Below are positions 35,609-48,033 of a stretch of DNA of 64,000 bases, piece after piece. Location of the stretch: assembly GCA_025094145.1 (NCBI GenBank), contig JALLLS010000013.1, positions 248,001 to 312,000 of the forward strand. Reading direction: 5' to 3'. The notes below the pieces were generated by a model. The model worked only from the letters and a program-made list of their open reading frames with translations, was not told where the DNA came from and did not search any database. Within the stretch, counting starts at the first letter, position 1, and each line of letters opens with the position of its first letter. The stretch comes from Spinellus fusiger (Eukaryota > Mucoromycota > Mucoromycetes > Mucorales > Phycomycetaceae). The position numbers and the translations under genes are program-made.

Positions 35609-36510
35609 GGAATCATCATTGTTGGTGATCTGACGTTGTTGTTGATAATGATATGTTGCCGGTATTGTCTCTGGATTGTCTGAATAATAATGATTTTTTA
35701 GTTCATGTATGAGGGATTATTACTATCAAATATATCTGGTATACAGGTTATCCTAGATTATATGTTGTGATATTGTCTAAAAATATTATGTAAATAAATA
35801 TTGAGTTTTATGTCATAATTTTATATCTAATAATACAATAATAATACTTCAGATATAATGGAGTATATAGCAACATACCATCAACAGTTAAGATATACCA
35901 AAAGAGTTGGTGATATAATAGACATTCTAGCAATACACCAATTTATAGGTATTTGTATTAGCCTATTTCTAGATTGAAAAGCAAAATAACTGTATTAACA
36001 AGATGTATAATATATTCATTTAAAATACTTTGCATGTTTTAAATAGCAATTATTCCTCTATTATTGCATAATGTTGGAGACAAGCCGGACAGCCAAACTG
36101 CTCTTTGATAGAATCGTGTGCGGCAGATGTCTTAATGTAGGTAAAATTGTGGTTGTTGTGTTGTCAAACTTTTGTTCTCTCTGGAATTATAATATGCTGA
36201 ATTACTATGCTTCCTGAGCTATTGAGGTTGAATAAATGTCTTGTTGCATTCAAAGTAAGCATTTATAATTATGATGAGCTTGCCATCAAGTTTAACAATG
36301 AAAGAAGCAAAAAAAAAACACATAACCCACATAACCCGCCACATAACCCAATCAAATAATAGATGGGAATTGAGTGAAAGAAAAGTGTAGTTGGCTGCCA
36401 ACCTTTTTTTTTTTGCTTTGTGTTTGTTGCTTGCCTTATTCTTATGGCCTAATTGTTTGGCTTTTAATGAAGTCCATATTGGCCATTATAGGGACATTTT
36501 GTTATGACAT

Positions 36511-37078
36511 TTATCCCAACACTTGTAAGAAGGCGAAACAAAACCATTGAGATGACCTTTCTCTACACTTTTGCAGGCTTCTGTGATTCTTTTTTGATAA
36601 AGTGTCTTTCTGCAAAAATAGGTGGCACTTAACCTTACTCTTTGCCACTGCCCAGAGTTGTTCTATTGGGTTAAGCTCAGGAGAGTAAGTGGGAAGATAC
36701 ACACATTTATAACCACAGTACTCAATATATTTCTTTATGTTTTTATTCGTGTGAATGGGTGCACTATCTATAACTATATAGTGACCTTTCATATGTGGAT
36801 TTTTATTCATTTCATCAAGAGTCGTTTTTAAGAAACTAATGTAGTGGCCTGTTACAGTCCCTGAGTTTATATACCCATTGACCTTTTGCTTTTTGGCAGG
36901 TCTTAGTTTTTTATGCCAATCGTGATCAAACCTGCAGCAGAGATAGCACCCAATATAGACGTTGTGTTTGCTCTTGTAGTAGGCCTGGTAACAATAGCAC
37001 AGGTACCTTTTTTGGACCAAGCTCTTGAACATTTAATGTTTATATCAAAAGCAGATTTGTCAAGAAACATGCGGTCTT
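36511..37078 (-). pseudogene. IS630/Tc1-type transposase, right arm
   Basis: The reverse-oriented twin of the left-arm pseudogene. The inferred protein over 36511-37032 is identical to that of 32584-33105, including the same frameshift. Shared damage means the duplication (or gene conversion) came after the frameshift. Confidence 0.85.
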
Positions 37079-37420
37079 GTTTTATATTTTTTCGAGTACC
37101 AAGAAATCATGGTGACATGACATCATCTCAAGCAAAGCGACATGGTTTCCAAAAATATAACTTCCATTTCTGAAAATGTGAAATTGATTTTGATTGGTCG
37201 GCAATACTGCTATTGACTTGTCAGCGATATCAATTTTGATTGGCTGCAACATTGCTTTTTGGAAGCAATGTATATGCACACAAATGTTGATGTGTATCCG
37301 TATGTATGTATTCAGTCATGCGATTTTTTAATTACTTTCGGAAGTTTAGTTTATTATAAGCAATACAATGTTAGCTCTAAAGCACAGTGACTCATCCATT
37401 TAAACACTGGACAGGTTTCA

Positions 37421-37428
37421 TATAAATA
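37421..37428 (+). promoter_or_regulatory. Candidate TATA box
   Basis: TATAAATA lies 143 bp before the small ORF at 37571, followed by a CT-rich stretch with TCTTCTCTCTCATC. A plausible core promoter, just outside the right end of the composite element. Confidence 0.45.
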
Positions 37429-37570
37429 CTCGACTATTTCTTCTCTCTCATCATTCAAAAACGTATTCTTATCTCTTACACACACACACACATAAACACA
37501 TAAACACTTTTTATTTGAATCTTCACAAACTTAATTCTTTGATATTGTTCTACCAATAACAACACATAAA

Positions 37571-37825
37571 ATGGGCTACACATTCAGATTCTGCAAGCCC
37601 AAAGAACACACTAATTCTCAAGAGAAAAGTAACTCTGTCTCACCCATTGCTCTTGCCTTACCTGTGCGTGAAACAGAGACTAAATTGTCTTCAAAAATGA
37701 AAAAATACTACCATGATCCAATGCGTATTAACAAGAATCCTGATGTCGTTGGTCAATTCTATGATCCTATGGGTGGTCGATCGACTTATTCTCGGGGTGT
37801 TGATCCTACCGATACTGGTGCCTAG
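37571..37825 (+). CDS. Small hydrophilic protein, unknown
   Basis: An 84-aa frame with ordinary composition (YYHDPMRINKNPDVVGQFYD, then PMGGRSTYSRGVDPTDTG). No signal peptide, membrane segment or known domain was recognised. A TATA box and pyrimidine-rich leader precede it, and A-rich DNA follows, supporting a real small gene. It lies 300 bp outside the composite element. Confidence 0.5.
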   Translation: MGYTFRFCKPKEHTNSQEKSNSVSPIALALPVRETETKLSSKMKKYYHDPMRINKNPDVVGQFYDPMGGRSTYSRGVDPTDTGA

Positions 37826-38201
37826 TTTGATCTTTCTTATTCCTTCTTTTGCTTACTGTATCTGATAGTATTATAAATATTCATATATATTAGGTGTATC
37901 TTACAAATTTTACATCATTTGTATTTTTTTAATATTAAGAGAATAATCATTAAATAATAACATACCATCTTTTTTTTTTCGTTTAAAAAAACGAAAAAGT
38001 TAACATATATTTAATAAAAATAAAAATGTCAACCATTGTCATTGTCATTGCTTATTCTATTCATATATCTTATAAAGTGATGAAAGAAATGTAATTGATG
38101 GTTTCAAATTCAGGGCTATCTCTATACCAAAGAATAACACACTATTTCTTTTCTCTTTTCATAGAACCACTTTATCTATAGTGTCTTAATCATCCAACAC
38201 C

Positions 38202-39225
38202 ATGAACCTCTTTGCTAAGATCTCTGAGATGTATGGGAAATATACCAGCTTCGAGACTTGTTCAACCCTTCTACACAAGATACTAAACATAAACACTACC
38301 ATGGTCGAGGCATCTTGTATGTTTAACATGCCTGCTTCCACAGTGAGAGACATAGTGAAGCACTACAAGGAAACCACTCAAGTTGAACTCTCACCCAAGA
38401 GTGGCAGAAAAAGAAGGTTGGACAACAGGGTTATCTGGTGGTTGAAGAGAACTGCTGTGAATGATCTCCAACGGACCAAAGAGGCCATTAGGGTAGACAT
38501 GGCTATCAAGGTATCAGAAAAGACTTTAAAGAATTAACTAAATGAAATGGGCTTTCATTCATTCAGACCAGTGATGAAGCCTCTTCTTACCAAGAGAAGC
38601 GTGGAGTCAAGACTCCAGTGGGCCCCTGAGCACGGCAACTGGGCTCATGAACAATGGCAATAGATAGTCTGGTTCGATGAGTCTAGACTAGAGCTCATGA
38701 GCCGTGACAGGGGCATTAAAGTCATTAGCCAACATATTACAGTCTTTGATCCCAAGAATGTTCTAGAAACAAAGAAGTTTGTAGGTGTGGAGTAATGGCA
38801 TGAGGTTGTTTTAGTGAGGAGTGTGTTGTGATATGGATCGTAGTGGAGAGTAGGATACACTATAACAAGTACAGCAATGTCTTGGGAGATGTCTACTGCT
38901 ATACACTCAAGCAATTCTGTCTCTTATACACTCTGGAGTCAGTTACCACCTACAGGAAGACAATGCTAGACTCTAGATGAGTAAAACAACTCAATTAGAG
39001 AATAGCTAATGGTATAGTAATGACTATTTAATGGCTCTCTCAATCCTGATCTCAATCCAATGGAGTATCTGTGGGCTCATTTCAAAAAGGTAATTAATAA
39101 GGACAGAAGGTTACATTCTACCAAAAAGAAGTTAGAGGCAGCTCTGATGCTGGAATAGGGCAAAATATCAATAGAAGTGACAGACACCCTCATTGCCAGC
39201 ATAGGGTGGATATGCTAAGGGTGGT
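38202..39225 (+). pseudogene. Tc1/mariner transposase, decayed
   Basis: The first 111 residues form the N-terminal HTH pair (VEASCMFNMPASTVRDIVKH, later SPKSGRKRRLDNRV). After stops and frameshifts the catalytic motifs are still legible: IVWFDESRLEL, a QEDNAR block, and LNPDLNPMEYLWAHFKK. Several nonsense changes make it inactive. Terminal repeats were not located. Confidence 0.8.
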
Positions 39226-40172
39226 CACAGGGGTTACTAAACAACCTTACAATAAAACCACTTTTATGTATTATAAACACTATTCTATGTATCTATTGAA
39301 ACTTTTATGTCTTTGGCTAATGAATTCATGAAATTATAACACTATTAAGAAAAGTATATTTAAAAGGAAATCTACATTTGAAAAAAAAAAGAAAAGTTAC
39401 TTATTGAGGGTCACTTTATAATAGCCTCAATAAGTCAATGACCACTAAAGTAATCCAACAAAGACCTACGATTAAATTTGTTGGCTATAAGATAATGAAA
39501 ATGAGAAAAGGTAAGAAGTAGGGGGTTTGTTTTCACAAATCTTTGTCGCACTTCCCTTTAAATATTTGTCACATTTTTACATAAGAGAACTGTCTTATAT
39601 TTAAGGATTTTTGTCAAGAACCTATAAACTTTGTTTTTCTTTCTATTCAAGATGTCCTGTATAGTTATCGCTATACTGCTCATAATACTTTTGTAGGTCT
39701 TGATACATTACTCCATAAAATGTACTAAATTGTTTTTTCTTTCAATTTTATCTCTTACTCTTGCTATATTTGAATGCAAGTGGGTCAATAAATATTCATT
39801 GTCTTTTTTACTAATTTTTTACATGCCAATTTTTTTGCTAATCATATGCCAATAGTTTATGAATAAAGTTATTATAAAGAAATATACCGACTATTAAAGG
39901 TTTGCTAATTGTGTCGTCTTTGGGTTTTTAGTCCAAAGGTATACGGAACAGTAAAACGTTTAGTTAAACTCTGTTGTCTATTGAATGAAATCACTACGTC
40001 TTTTATACTTTTCTAATGGTATATATTCAGGGGTTAACTATCGAAATGCTATGAACTATCGACTCCCCTTAATATTCGATAGAGTCCTCTTCTCAGTTTA
40101 GTAGTAGGAGTTGATATTTCCAAAAAGGGTTCCAGTTTCAGTTATAGAAAATGTCTTTACGACAACTACACG
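39226..40172. other. Repeat debris including MITE copy 2
   Basis: No gene. Positions 39912-40172 are a divergent copy of the ~260-bp MITE seen at 17855-18118, inverted. It abuts the truncated right end of element copy D. Confidence 0.5.
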
Positions 40173-40289
40173 GAAAATAAGATAACACTATTTCTATAAT
40201 TGGCTGATGTGTTTTAAAAAAGATATTTTCAGAAAGTATTGGTGCATTTTTGGGAAATAAAATAGTATAGAAATGTAGTATGGTTCAAA

Positions 40290-40670
40290 AAGACTTATGT
40301 GTATCTTAGTTTAGTGCAGTGATAACTACACTGGATTCTTTTTTTGATGTTTTGGTGGATTGGATAATACTAGCTATATGTTTGTCTGATTGTTGTCGAA
40401 TAATAAAGATCAAAGGCTTCATTTTACTAAATTAGAGCAAAACATTGGCATTCCAGCTTTCCACAGCAGAAGTATCTTCATTTGAATAATAGTTATGCAG
40501 TACTGGGGTGACTCTGGCTCTTTCCTCGAGATATATTGCAAACATTTCGCAATTGACTGTTGAAAATATATGTCCTAACAAAGATAACCCCGTTTCTATC
40601 CAATACCAGTGATTGAACTTTTTACTGCAACAATCTTTAAAGCAAGCTTCATGAAGAAAAGATAAAAGAC
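40290..40670 (-). pseudogene. Fanzor fragment with large internal deletion
   Basis: Minus-strand reading starts with a MKLALKIVAVKSSITGIG block, then jumps to a region matching TVNCE..YLEERARVTPVLHNYYSN of copy C. The middle is deleted, with several stops. Its boundaries show an independent history from copy C despite a shared Tc1 insertion. Confidence 0.6.
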
Positions 40671-40825
40671 GAGTTGACCTTTTTCTTTTTATACTATTTC
40701 TGTTTTATAATTGGTTTTCACATGCCATTGAATCAATCCGTTATTTGAAAACTGTTGTGCTAAAGCATAAAGTTTGTATTTCTATCAATGGAAACTGTGA
40801 ATCCCACGGGTTTTCTATGCACATA

Positions 40826-42090
40826 TACAGTCCCAATTAATAAGTGAATGGACAGTAATTTTATTTTTTATTTTTTATTCTATTTTTATTTATTTTTTGA
40901 AAAATAAAGGTATATCTATCAGTCTAAGATGTTCATAATAAAATGTTTATGGAATAACATAAGATTTGGAATAGTTGTTCTTTAGATAACTGTCTAAAAT
41001 TTTATTAAAAAATATTGCTCAATACTTTGTAACAGAGCCTTTATTCTTCACCACAGTGGAGCACCTCCTTGGCATGCTATCCACTAAGTTTTCCATAAAT
41101 TCATTTGGCATCTTCTCCCACTCACTACGCAGACATCGTTCAATATGTTTTGCATTGGTTATACCTGTTTGATGTGGCTCGATCTTCTTTTCAAGATAAG
41201 CCCAGATATGCTCTTGTGTGACAAGGAGCACCGTCTTCTTGGAAGAACATGGTTTCATTGAGGTCCTCTTGTAATTTGTGGAACCAGAGAAGAAAGTATT
41301 TAGCAAGTACATTGGCCCACTTGTCTTGATTAACTGATCCCTCCAAGAATACAAGAGGTCCTACACCTCTACACAAAAGCCAACCCCAAACCATAGCTCA
41401 GTCCTTGCCATACTTGTATGTTTATTGTGTATGACGCTCCTCGTACCTTTTACCTTTCTTTCTAATCACTCTAGTTCTATTATTATTGCCCACAACTGTA
41501 AAACGGGACTCATCAGACCAAACGATGTTACTCCACCTCTCCACTGACCAATCAGCCTTGTTTTTACACCATTTCAGTCGTCTTTGTTTGTGAGTAAGTG
41601 TCATACCAGGTTGTCTTGATGGTGAGCATGAAAAAAACCTGAGTTTATTCATGTATTTTAGAAATGTGCTACGGCGAATATCCACGCCTGCATCATTCAT
41701 ATTTTTCAAATCATATGCAATTGTTTGTATAGGGTTTCTGCGAATAGACAAAATGATAGCCTGTTTTTAGGTAGATGACACCTTTTTAGTTCTTTTTCTA
41801 CACATTTTGGGTCGATTTGTGCCTTTGTTTTTATACAATTGAACACTCTTGCCCACTGTGCTCTTTGGGAGGTCAAAAGTGTCAGTAATCTCTTGATAAG
41901 TAGCATGTCTTTTTTATTGTCCTATGATTTGACCTTTAATAAACATAGCATGCCCTCTCCTTTTGATAGGACTATATGTTCTTGGCTAACATTTGGCTAA
42001 TTTTCATTGCTTGGTGTCATTTTTTTTAATAAGTTGTAAAATAAAAATAGAAAATAGCTTGTCGTTTACTCATTTTTGAATAAGACTGTA
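40826..42090 (-). mobile_element. Nested Tc1-type element, near full length (1265 bp)
   Basis: Ends TACAGTCCCAATTAATAAGT and the inverted TGAATAAGACTGTA at TA. It is inserted in the same host-element site as the 465-bp derivative in copy C and encodes a damaged transposase. Confidence 0.8.
41019..41920 (-). pseudogene. Tc1 transposase, frameshifted
   Basis: In several frames the reading gives a PKSTVG-like HTH remnant, then FSCSPSRQPGMTLTHKQRRL and WSNIVWSDESRF (first Asp). Next come VWGWLLCRGVGPLVFLEGSV, FFQEDGAPCHT (second Asp) and EHIWAYLEKKIEPHQ. The third catalytic SPDLNPIE-type stretch is missing, by a short deletion between CHT and EHIW. Inactive. Confidence 0.85.
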
Positions 42091-42862
42091 TACCTCACCA
42101 GAATAAGAATATTTTCTATTTTTTAGTCTTGTTACTATCTTGTTATTTCTTACACTGTCTATATAAATTGATACTTAGGCGCCTGTTGAGATGAGCATAA
42201 CTGAGCAAAGTGATGTGCTGTTATTAACAAATTAGAACAATAGAAGGAAGTGATAGACACCACCAAAGGCTATTTTAGAGGTAAAAAAGTAAGTAGTGTC
42301 ATCATCTGGTCTTGAGTTCATTGCAATCCGCAAGACATAATACTGACTCTTCTTCTAATAAATGATATATGGCCTGTTATTCTTAAGACAAGTATTAAGT
42401 GCAAGGTAAGCATACTATCTCTCTTGATTGAACTATTACTAATAAACTCTTTTATTATTAGGCAAGTTAAGGCTCTTTCTCAAGTCAGTCTCAGATTGTC
42501 TTCCTTCTATACTCTCTAGGGTGTCTAGGGTATACTCCTGAGCATATCTATCTATCTCCCAAGAATAAAGCATAAGGATTTTAGGGTATATATTCTATTG
42601 CTATGAGGGAATACACTTGGGCAGTAGCTATAGTCATACTATAGTATTAGCTATACTATTATAATAAACAATTTTATCCATCAACACTATATTTTACTGA
42701 TAATACAATTTGATAGTGAGGTATACTACAAAAGGAAATAATAATTTGGATATCCGCAAACCTTTTAATTTTGAACACAGTTCCATATAAGGTGCGTTTC
42801 TTCTTTTACGTAAAAGGAAGGAGATATCATCGCTTAAAGGCCAAAAAATCTTTGGGTGTGTA

Positions 42863-45265
42863 GTTATTTTTCATAAATATAGTTGACTCTTTGTCGAATA
42901 TCAAAATCACCTATTTGATTATTTTATTTTATTTTATTTAGTAAAAATTACTCCTAAAAGAAAAGTCAGAGTCCATCCTAAACATAGGCCCTGCATATTC
43001 AAGAGTGTTTTTTATCTCTTTCTTTTTAAATGACAAACCAACTCTATTGTATCAATGTACTTTGAAAACTGTAATATTTTTGCCACAAAAAAGCTTAAAC
43101 CTTATCCATATATGGAAAAGACGTCATTTTTTAAGAAAATTGATCTATTGAAAATTTGATAATATCTCTTTATAAAGAAAACGCAATAATCATATGAATA
43201 TCACCATCTAAAAGGTGAGATTCCGAAATAGAAACTAATATGATCTGCTCTATCTATTGGTATCTTTTATTTAGGTATCTATTAAGAACATCTGACTATA
43301 CTGACTAAGTTTAGTCAAACAATGCAGAATATTTCAGTAGTAAAAATACAAACATATATCAAAAATAGTAAATTAAAATACAAAAATCAATGAGACTTTC
43401 AATGCCGATTCTTTTCTCTTTTCTATTTATTTATTTTATTTTTTATATGAATGAATGGATTGTATTTTCCAATGACTTAAACTGTATAAAGTCTCCATAC
43501 CAGATCTTTAGATATTCAATCAATAAACTAACATGAATATGTTGAACTTGATAGTATATTTATTACTTTAATTAAAACATTCATCCAGATGTATTCGTAT
43601 TCATATGAAATAACGCTAATAATAAATTGTGGGTTTAAGAGATCTCATTACATTATAATTTCTATGATTATTAGACTTATGAGTCGGTTACAGGGTGTAT
43701 GTATAACAGTTTTATTTCATATAAGCAGGCAAAACTCTTTTATATATATACATTGCAGATAAGGCTACAGACATAGACCTTTTTTTTTGTACTGTAGTGT
43801 CCATTTCAAACAGAGAATAGGCAGATGGGAAACAAAAAATAGCAGATAAGACTGTTGTACTCTATTATAGTCTCGGAGAATGATATATGCTTTTCTTGTT
43901 GACTCACCCATACAGTATAAGTGCGCGGAACTCTTCATAAAAAATTACTAACCTTAAATTAATTTACACTATAAAAGAGGATACTGTTTAACAGGTATGC
44001 TTAACAAAAGCTACTCATCTGTAAAATATATTTAATTTTATAAATCTCTTAAGTATAATAGTCGAGGTGTAACATTTAAAGTTGAATCTGCATCTTATAA
44101 TGAGTACAGGAATACCAGATACTTTGATGATCATCACATATTAGAAAATAAGGCCTGATTTTATCATTAAAAAAAGAGGCTGTATCTCATTTTCTATGAG
44201 AGTATCGTCAATAGCCCCTTAGTCCAAAGGAAAACTTATCAGTTAATAGACAGTTAAACTCTGATGTTTATTATTTATTATTTATACATGTTTTATACTT
44301 TTCTACTAATAGTATTTAGCTTCAGGAGTATGTTATTGAATACTATAAACTATCATTGTTCCTTACTACTCGATGGCATCTCCTTCTCAGCTTAGTAGTA
44401 GGAATTATCATTCCCAACAAAGGGTTATAGTTCCAATGATAGAATATGCCTTTACGACAAAAGATAATTAAAATCATTCAACTGAAATACCACTATATAG
44501 ATATACTATTCCCTGAATACTAAAATTTAGGCCCAAGACAAATCATAAATAGTTTGAGATGACAAAAAAGAAAATATTTCAAGATCTTATTGTTTCTACC
44601 CAACTGATGGATTTTCAAATTAGTTATACCTCATTATGTGTATTATATACAAACTATTATAATAACCCTCTTATAAATCCAAATCTAATGTTTTTTTTAG
44701 GTCCATGACATCAATGAATCGATATCTTGAATATAACATGGGCGGACACCAAGAAAACATTATATTGCTGTTCAATCGCCAACTGAATAAAAGTAAAAGC
44801 ATAAACAAGGGTTTTTTTCATGAAACAATACTATCAGTAGAGTAAAATACCAAGATTAGATCGGTTACATCTGTATCTATCTATCTATCTAGTGGTGGGT
44901 TACTTATTAATTGGTGTATGACTAATATTTATGTCTAGAGTTGTTTCTGTCACTCAAAGATAAAAAATGCCTTTTTCGTTTAGAACAGTGAATGTGCGTC
45001 GTATATATTTAAGTCTATATGCATTGATGTGTATATGCATGTATAAATTTATATATGAATCGATGTTTTTTACATTAATATAAATATCGAAATGGATCAA
45101 ATCTCTTCATGTAGAGATCACTTTTGAATATATATATATAAGTATATGCTTCTACTATAAAATAGTACTCGGTCTTTTTTTTCTTTTCTTATTTTATTAA
45201 TTATTATATTTTTCTAATCGAGCATTTCCCACTCGCTTATTTTACATGAAAAAAAACTTAAAACA
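42863..45265. other. AT-rich spacer with MITE copy 3
   Basis: No gene recognised over 2.4 kb. Positions 44206-44464 are the third ~260-bp MITE copy, closely matching 17855-18118 in reverse. The last 100 bp is the promoter of the MFS gene. Confidence 0.55.
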
Positions 45266-47224
45266 ATGACTCTTTCATCTTCAAATACCACTATATCTTC
45301 AGATACCACTGTATCTTATTTAATACATGAACTCATAGCATACCCTGTTTTTAAACCACTTGTCGAAAATGATCCATATACATTAAAGCCACGGAAAAAA
45401 AGTATTATTCTCATTTGCATATGTCTTGCTGCAAGTGTTTCTGGATTTACCAGTACCATTTATTTTCCAGGTAAGATACAATAGACCTCATAAAAACAAG
45501 CAAAGAGTGTCAAAAAGGCGCCATAGTATAACTCACAGTGTTAACCCACAAGTGCTATATCTGTTATGTCACTCACATTATCGTATTCTATCTAGGATTA
45601 CCTTACATTACCGAAGATTTACAGGCCACATCCATTACCACAACATTGACAGCAGCACTTTTTATCTTGATGATGGGTGTTGGATCCATTATATGGGCAT
45701 CTATTTCTGATTATTATCAAATCCGCCGATACCTATTTTTAATCTCTACTGTCATTTTTTCTGTTTCTTCACTTGGAGGTGTTTTTGTGTCCAATATCTG
45801 GACGTTGGTGGTTCTTCGTTGTATTCAGGCGTTGGGTTGTTCATCCGGTATTTCGATTGGGGCAGGTAAATGTTGATTGTTATGATTTTCTGTCAGTTTC
45901 TAATACCCTATATTGATTCACTAGGTGTTATTGCAGTAAGTAAATAGACTATTCTCGAAGGCAGAAGAAGAAAGAGTCTTATAGAAAAAGAAACTAAGAG
46001 AATGGTAGGACTGTTATCCTATAGAAAAAAGAGGTTCAGCCTTTGGAAAGTTTAATTCTGGCATGATGTTTGGACCACTTTTTGGTGAGTTTTGATGGTG
46101 TTTTCTATACTACTTTATTATTCTTACTTAATGTCTTTATATATTTATAAACCACAAAAAGGCCCTATTATTGGTGGCTTCCTCATCTTAAGTAAGAACA
46201 CATGGAGGGCAACCTTCTGGTTCTGTTTTGCTTTTAGTATCTTTATCTTTTTCTTAATCTTCTTTTTCTTACCGGAGACATATCGTTTAAACGATATTTG
46301 GGATCATCTTTCCAATGAAGTACTACCTTCAAATTCTTCCATGACGACATTGAATGAAGTGGAATTAGAAAATGGAAAAAATGAAAAGCTTGAAAAGCTT
46401 GAAAAATTCGAGGGGATAGAAAGAACTATAGCTCAACCGCCATACAAGACAGAAAAAAAAAATATGAATCCTATTGCTGCCATCCTGCTTCTTCGCCATC
46501 CTTTTGTGCTAATTTCATCTATCGCTGGTGGTATCTTCTTTGGCTGTATGTTCACTCTCGAAACAATTATTCCTGGACAACTTGTAGAGAAATACAACCT
46601 TTCTTCATGGCAAATAGGTAATGCCTTGTTAATCAAACTTTTGCTTCTCTCTCCGCTCCCCTTCTCTCTTTATAAATAACTGCTTTGATTTGCTAACCCT
46701 AAAGCTGTCTAGGGTTGAGTTTCTTAGGTGGAGGTGTTGGTAATATTATGGGCTCCATTATGGGAGGTTATCTCTCAGACTATCTTTTATTACGTGCCAG
46801 ACGTCAACGTGGAGGCAGAGCAATTATGGAAGATCGTCTTAGTTCCAACATTTGGCTTTGTGGCATTGTCATCACTCCTCTGGGGACACTTCTCTTTGGC
46901 ATATCTCTTGCCTATAATATGTCCATATGGGTCAATATTATTGCTTACGGCATTAATACTTTTGGCATGATTCAAGTCACTTCCGCATGTTCTGCTTACT
47001 TGGTCGATGCCATGCCAGGCTTAGGTGCCTCTGCATCGGCTGTTTCTAATTTAATACGTATGATAATTGCTTGTATTTTAACTATTATTACAAGTGCCAT
47101 GGTATCTGCGCTGGGTGTAGGCTGGTCCTCTGTATTATTATCAGTAATGCTATGGGTAGGAATGGCGTTACTATTTATCTTGAAAGTGAAAGGAGAAAAA
47201 ATCCGTGCCTATAGTGGATATTAG
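45266..47224 (+). CDS. MFS transporter, DHA1 drug/polyamine:H+ antiporter type
   Basis: Six exons (45266-45470, 45596-45865, 45925-45935, 46009-46084, 46162-46617, 46713-47224) encode about 509 aa with about 12 membrane helices. After an N-terminal tail come the first helix (SIILICICLAASVSGFTSTI) and GLPYITEDL, and the MFS signature region WASISDYYQIRRYLF. VLRCIQALGCSSG follows, then the DHA1 segment RGSAFGKFNSGMMFGPLFGP. A charged loop separates the two six-helix halves. Exon 3 is only 11 nt (G-V-I-A junction), supported by frame continuity on both sides. It probably exports small toxic compounds or polyamines; the substrate is unknown. A LINE inserted ~200 bp downstream. Confidence 0.92.
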
Positions 47225-47410
47225 AGTCTATCTATCTAAAGGGATGGGGCGAGAGTAATTAGTTTTTCTAAAGACAAATGTTCTTTAAATGTATATTCTT
47301 TATCTTGATAGTGTTGGAAAACCTAAAATAATGATAAGAGGTGTGTTTTGTTGAATTAAAGGATACCTCTCTCAAAGTTACATAGTATGAATTTTGGTCT
47401 ACTTATATAC
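47225..47410. other. 3' flank of the MFS gene
   Basis: Short AT-rich spacer before the LINE target-site duplication; presumably the MFS terminator. Confidence 0.5.
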
Positions 47411-48033
47411 ACATCTTTTCTACAGTTTAAAGTTTTTATTTTATTTTGGGTGTGGTTTGCTATTCGCGCATTGGGCATGTCAGCCACCCTATGAGAACTT
47501 TTGAAAAAAATAAGAATAAACATTGAAACACTTCAAATATAAAAGTGAAAAAATAATACAGAAGAATAAGAGACAGATGGACAGAGAATAAAAAACCTCA
47601 AATGAGGAAAAAAATGATGAAAAGTGGGTAATGATTGTAAATGAGAATTAAGAATAGACATTCAAAGAGCTATAAAGTCAGCAAGGAAACCAGGACACCA
47701 AAAAGATAACCGTCATCCTGTGGCGATCCGAAATCCAACGAGGGATACTTAGAGCAACTCGGACAATCCTGAGAATATATGTAGCAACTACACTAGCAGC
47801 TTCTGGCTTTGCTAAACGGGCTAAGAGTGGGTGGTAGAGGAGAGATCGGAGGAAAAGTGAGGATAAAGAGATTGTTGCTGAAGGAGTCTTTGCACTCTAT
47901 GACAGTGTTGGCATTCCCGCTCAACACACCCATCAGCAGCCTCGATGAGCAAGCTACCAGCTGATGGCTCTACCTTAAAGTCTCTAGTAGACGTGGCTCG
48001 ATCAATGGCTTGCAGCAGTATTAACAAATTGGG

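Larger units (their letters stand above)
32453..37272. mobile_element. Composite inverted-arm transposon carrying a nuclease-like cargo gene
   Basis: The outer ends share the Tc1-like terminus TACAGTGCTTCCAAAAAGCA (left) and its inverted counterpart at 37253-37272, both at TA. Two inverted arms (about 32476-33320 and 36303-37140) look near-identical over ~0.85 kb, differing mainly in the number of GGGTTATGTGG units at the inner edge. The left arm has lost ~115 bp just inside its end relative to the right arm. Each arm carries an N-terminally truncated transposase. Between them lie ~3 kb with one long intact ORF (34412-35608) and otherwise unrecognised AT-rich DNA (33321-34411 and 35684-36302). 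The overall form recalls bacterial composite transposons. Confidence 0.75.
40173..42862 (-). mobile_element. Fanzor-type element, copy D (truncated)
   Basis: Inverse orientation. The left-terminal region ends at 42862 with AATCTTTGGGTGTGTA. At the other side the conserved GGCTGATGTGTTTTAAA motif (40202-40218) is present, but the terminus beyond about 40173 is replaced by the MITE. It carries a Fanzor fragment and a nested, near full-length Tc1 element. Confidence 0.7.

Noticed and set aside
37975..38000. Small palindrome TTCGTTTAAAAAAACGAAA as a possible transposon end
   Set aside because: No matching inverted copy was found beyond the downstream transposase pseudogene; probably a terminator-like hairpin of the small gene, too weak to call.
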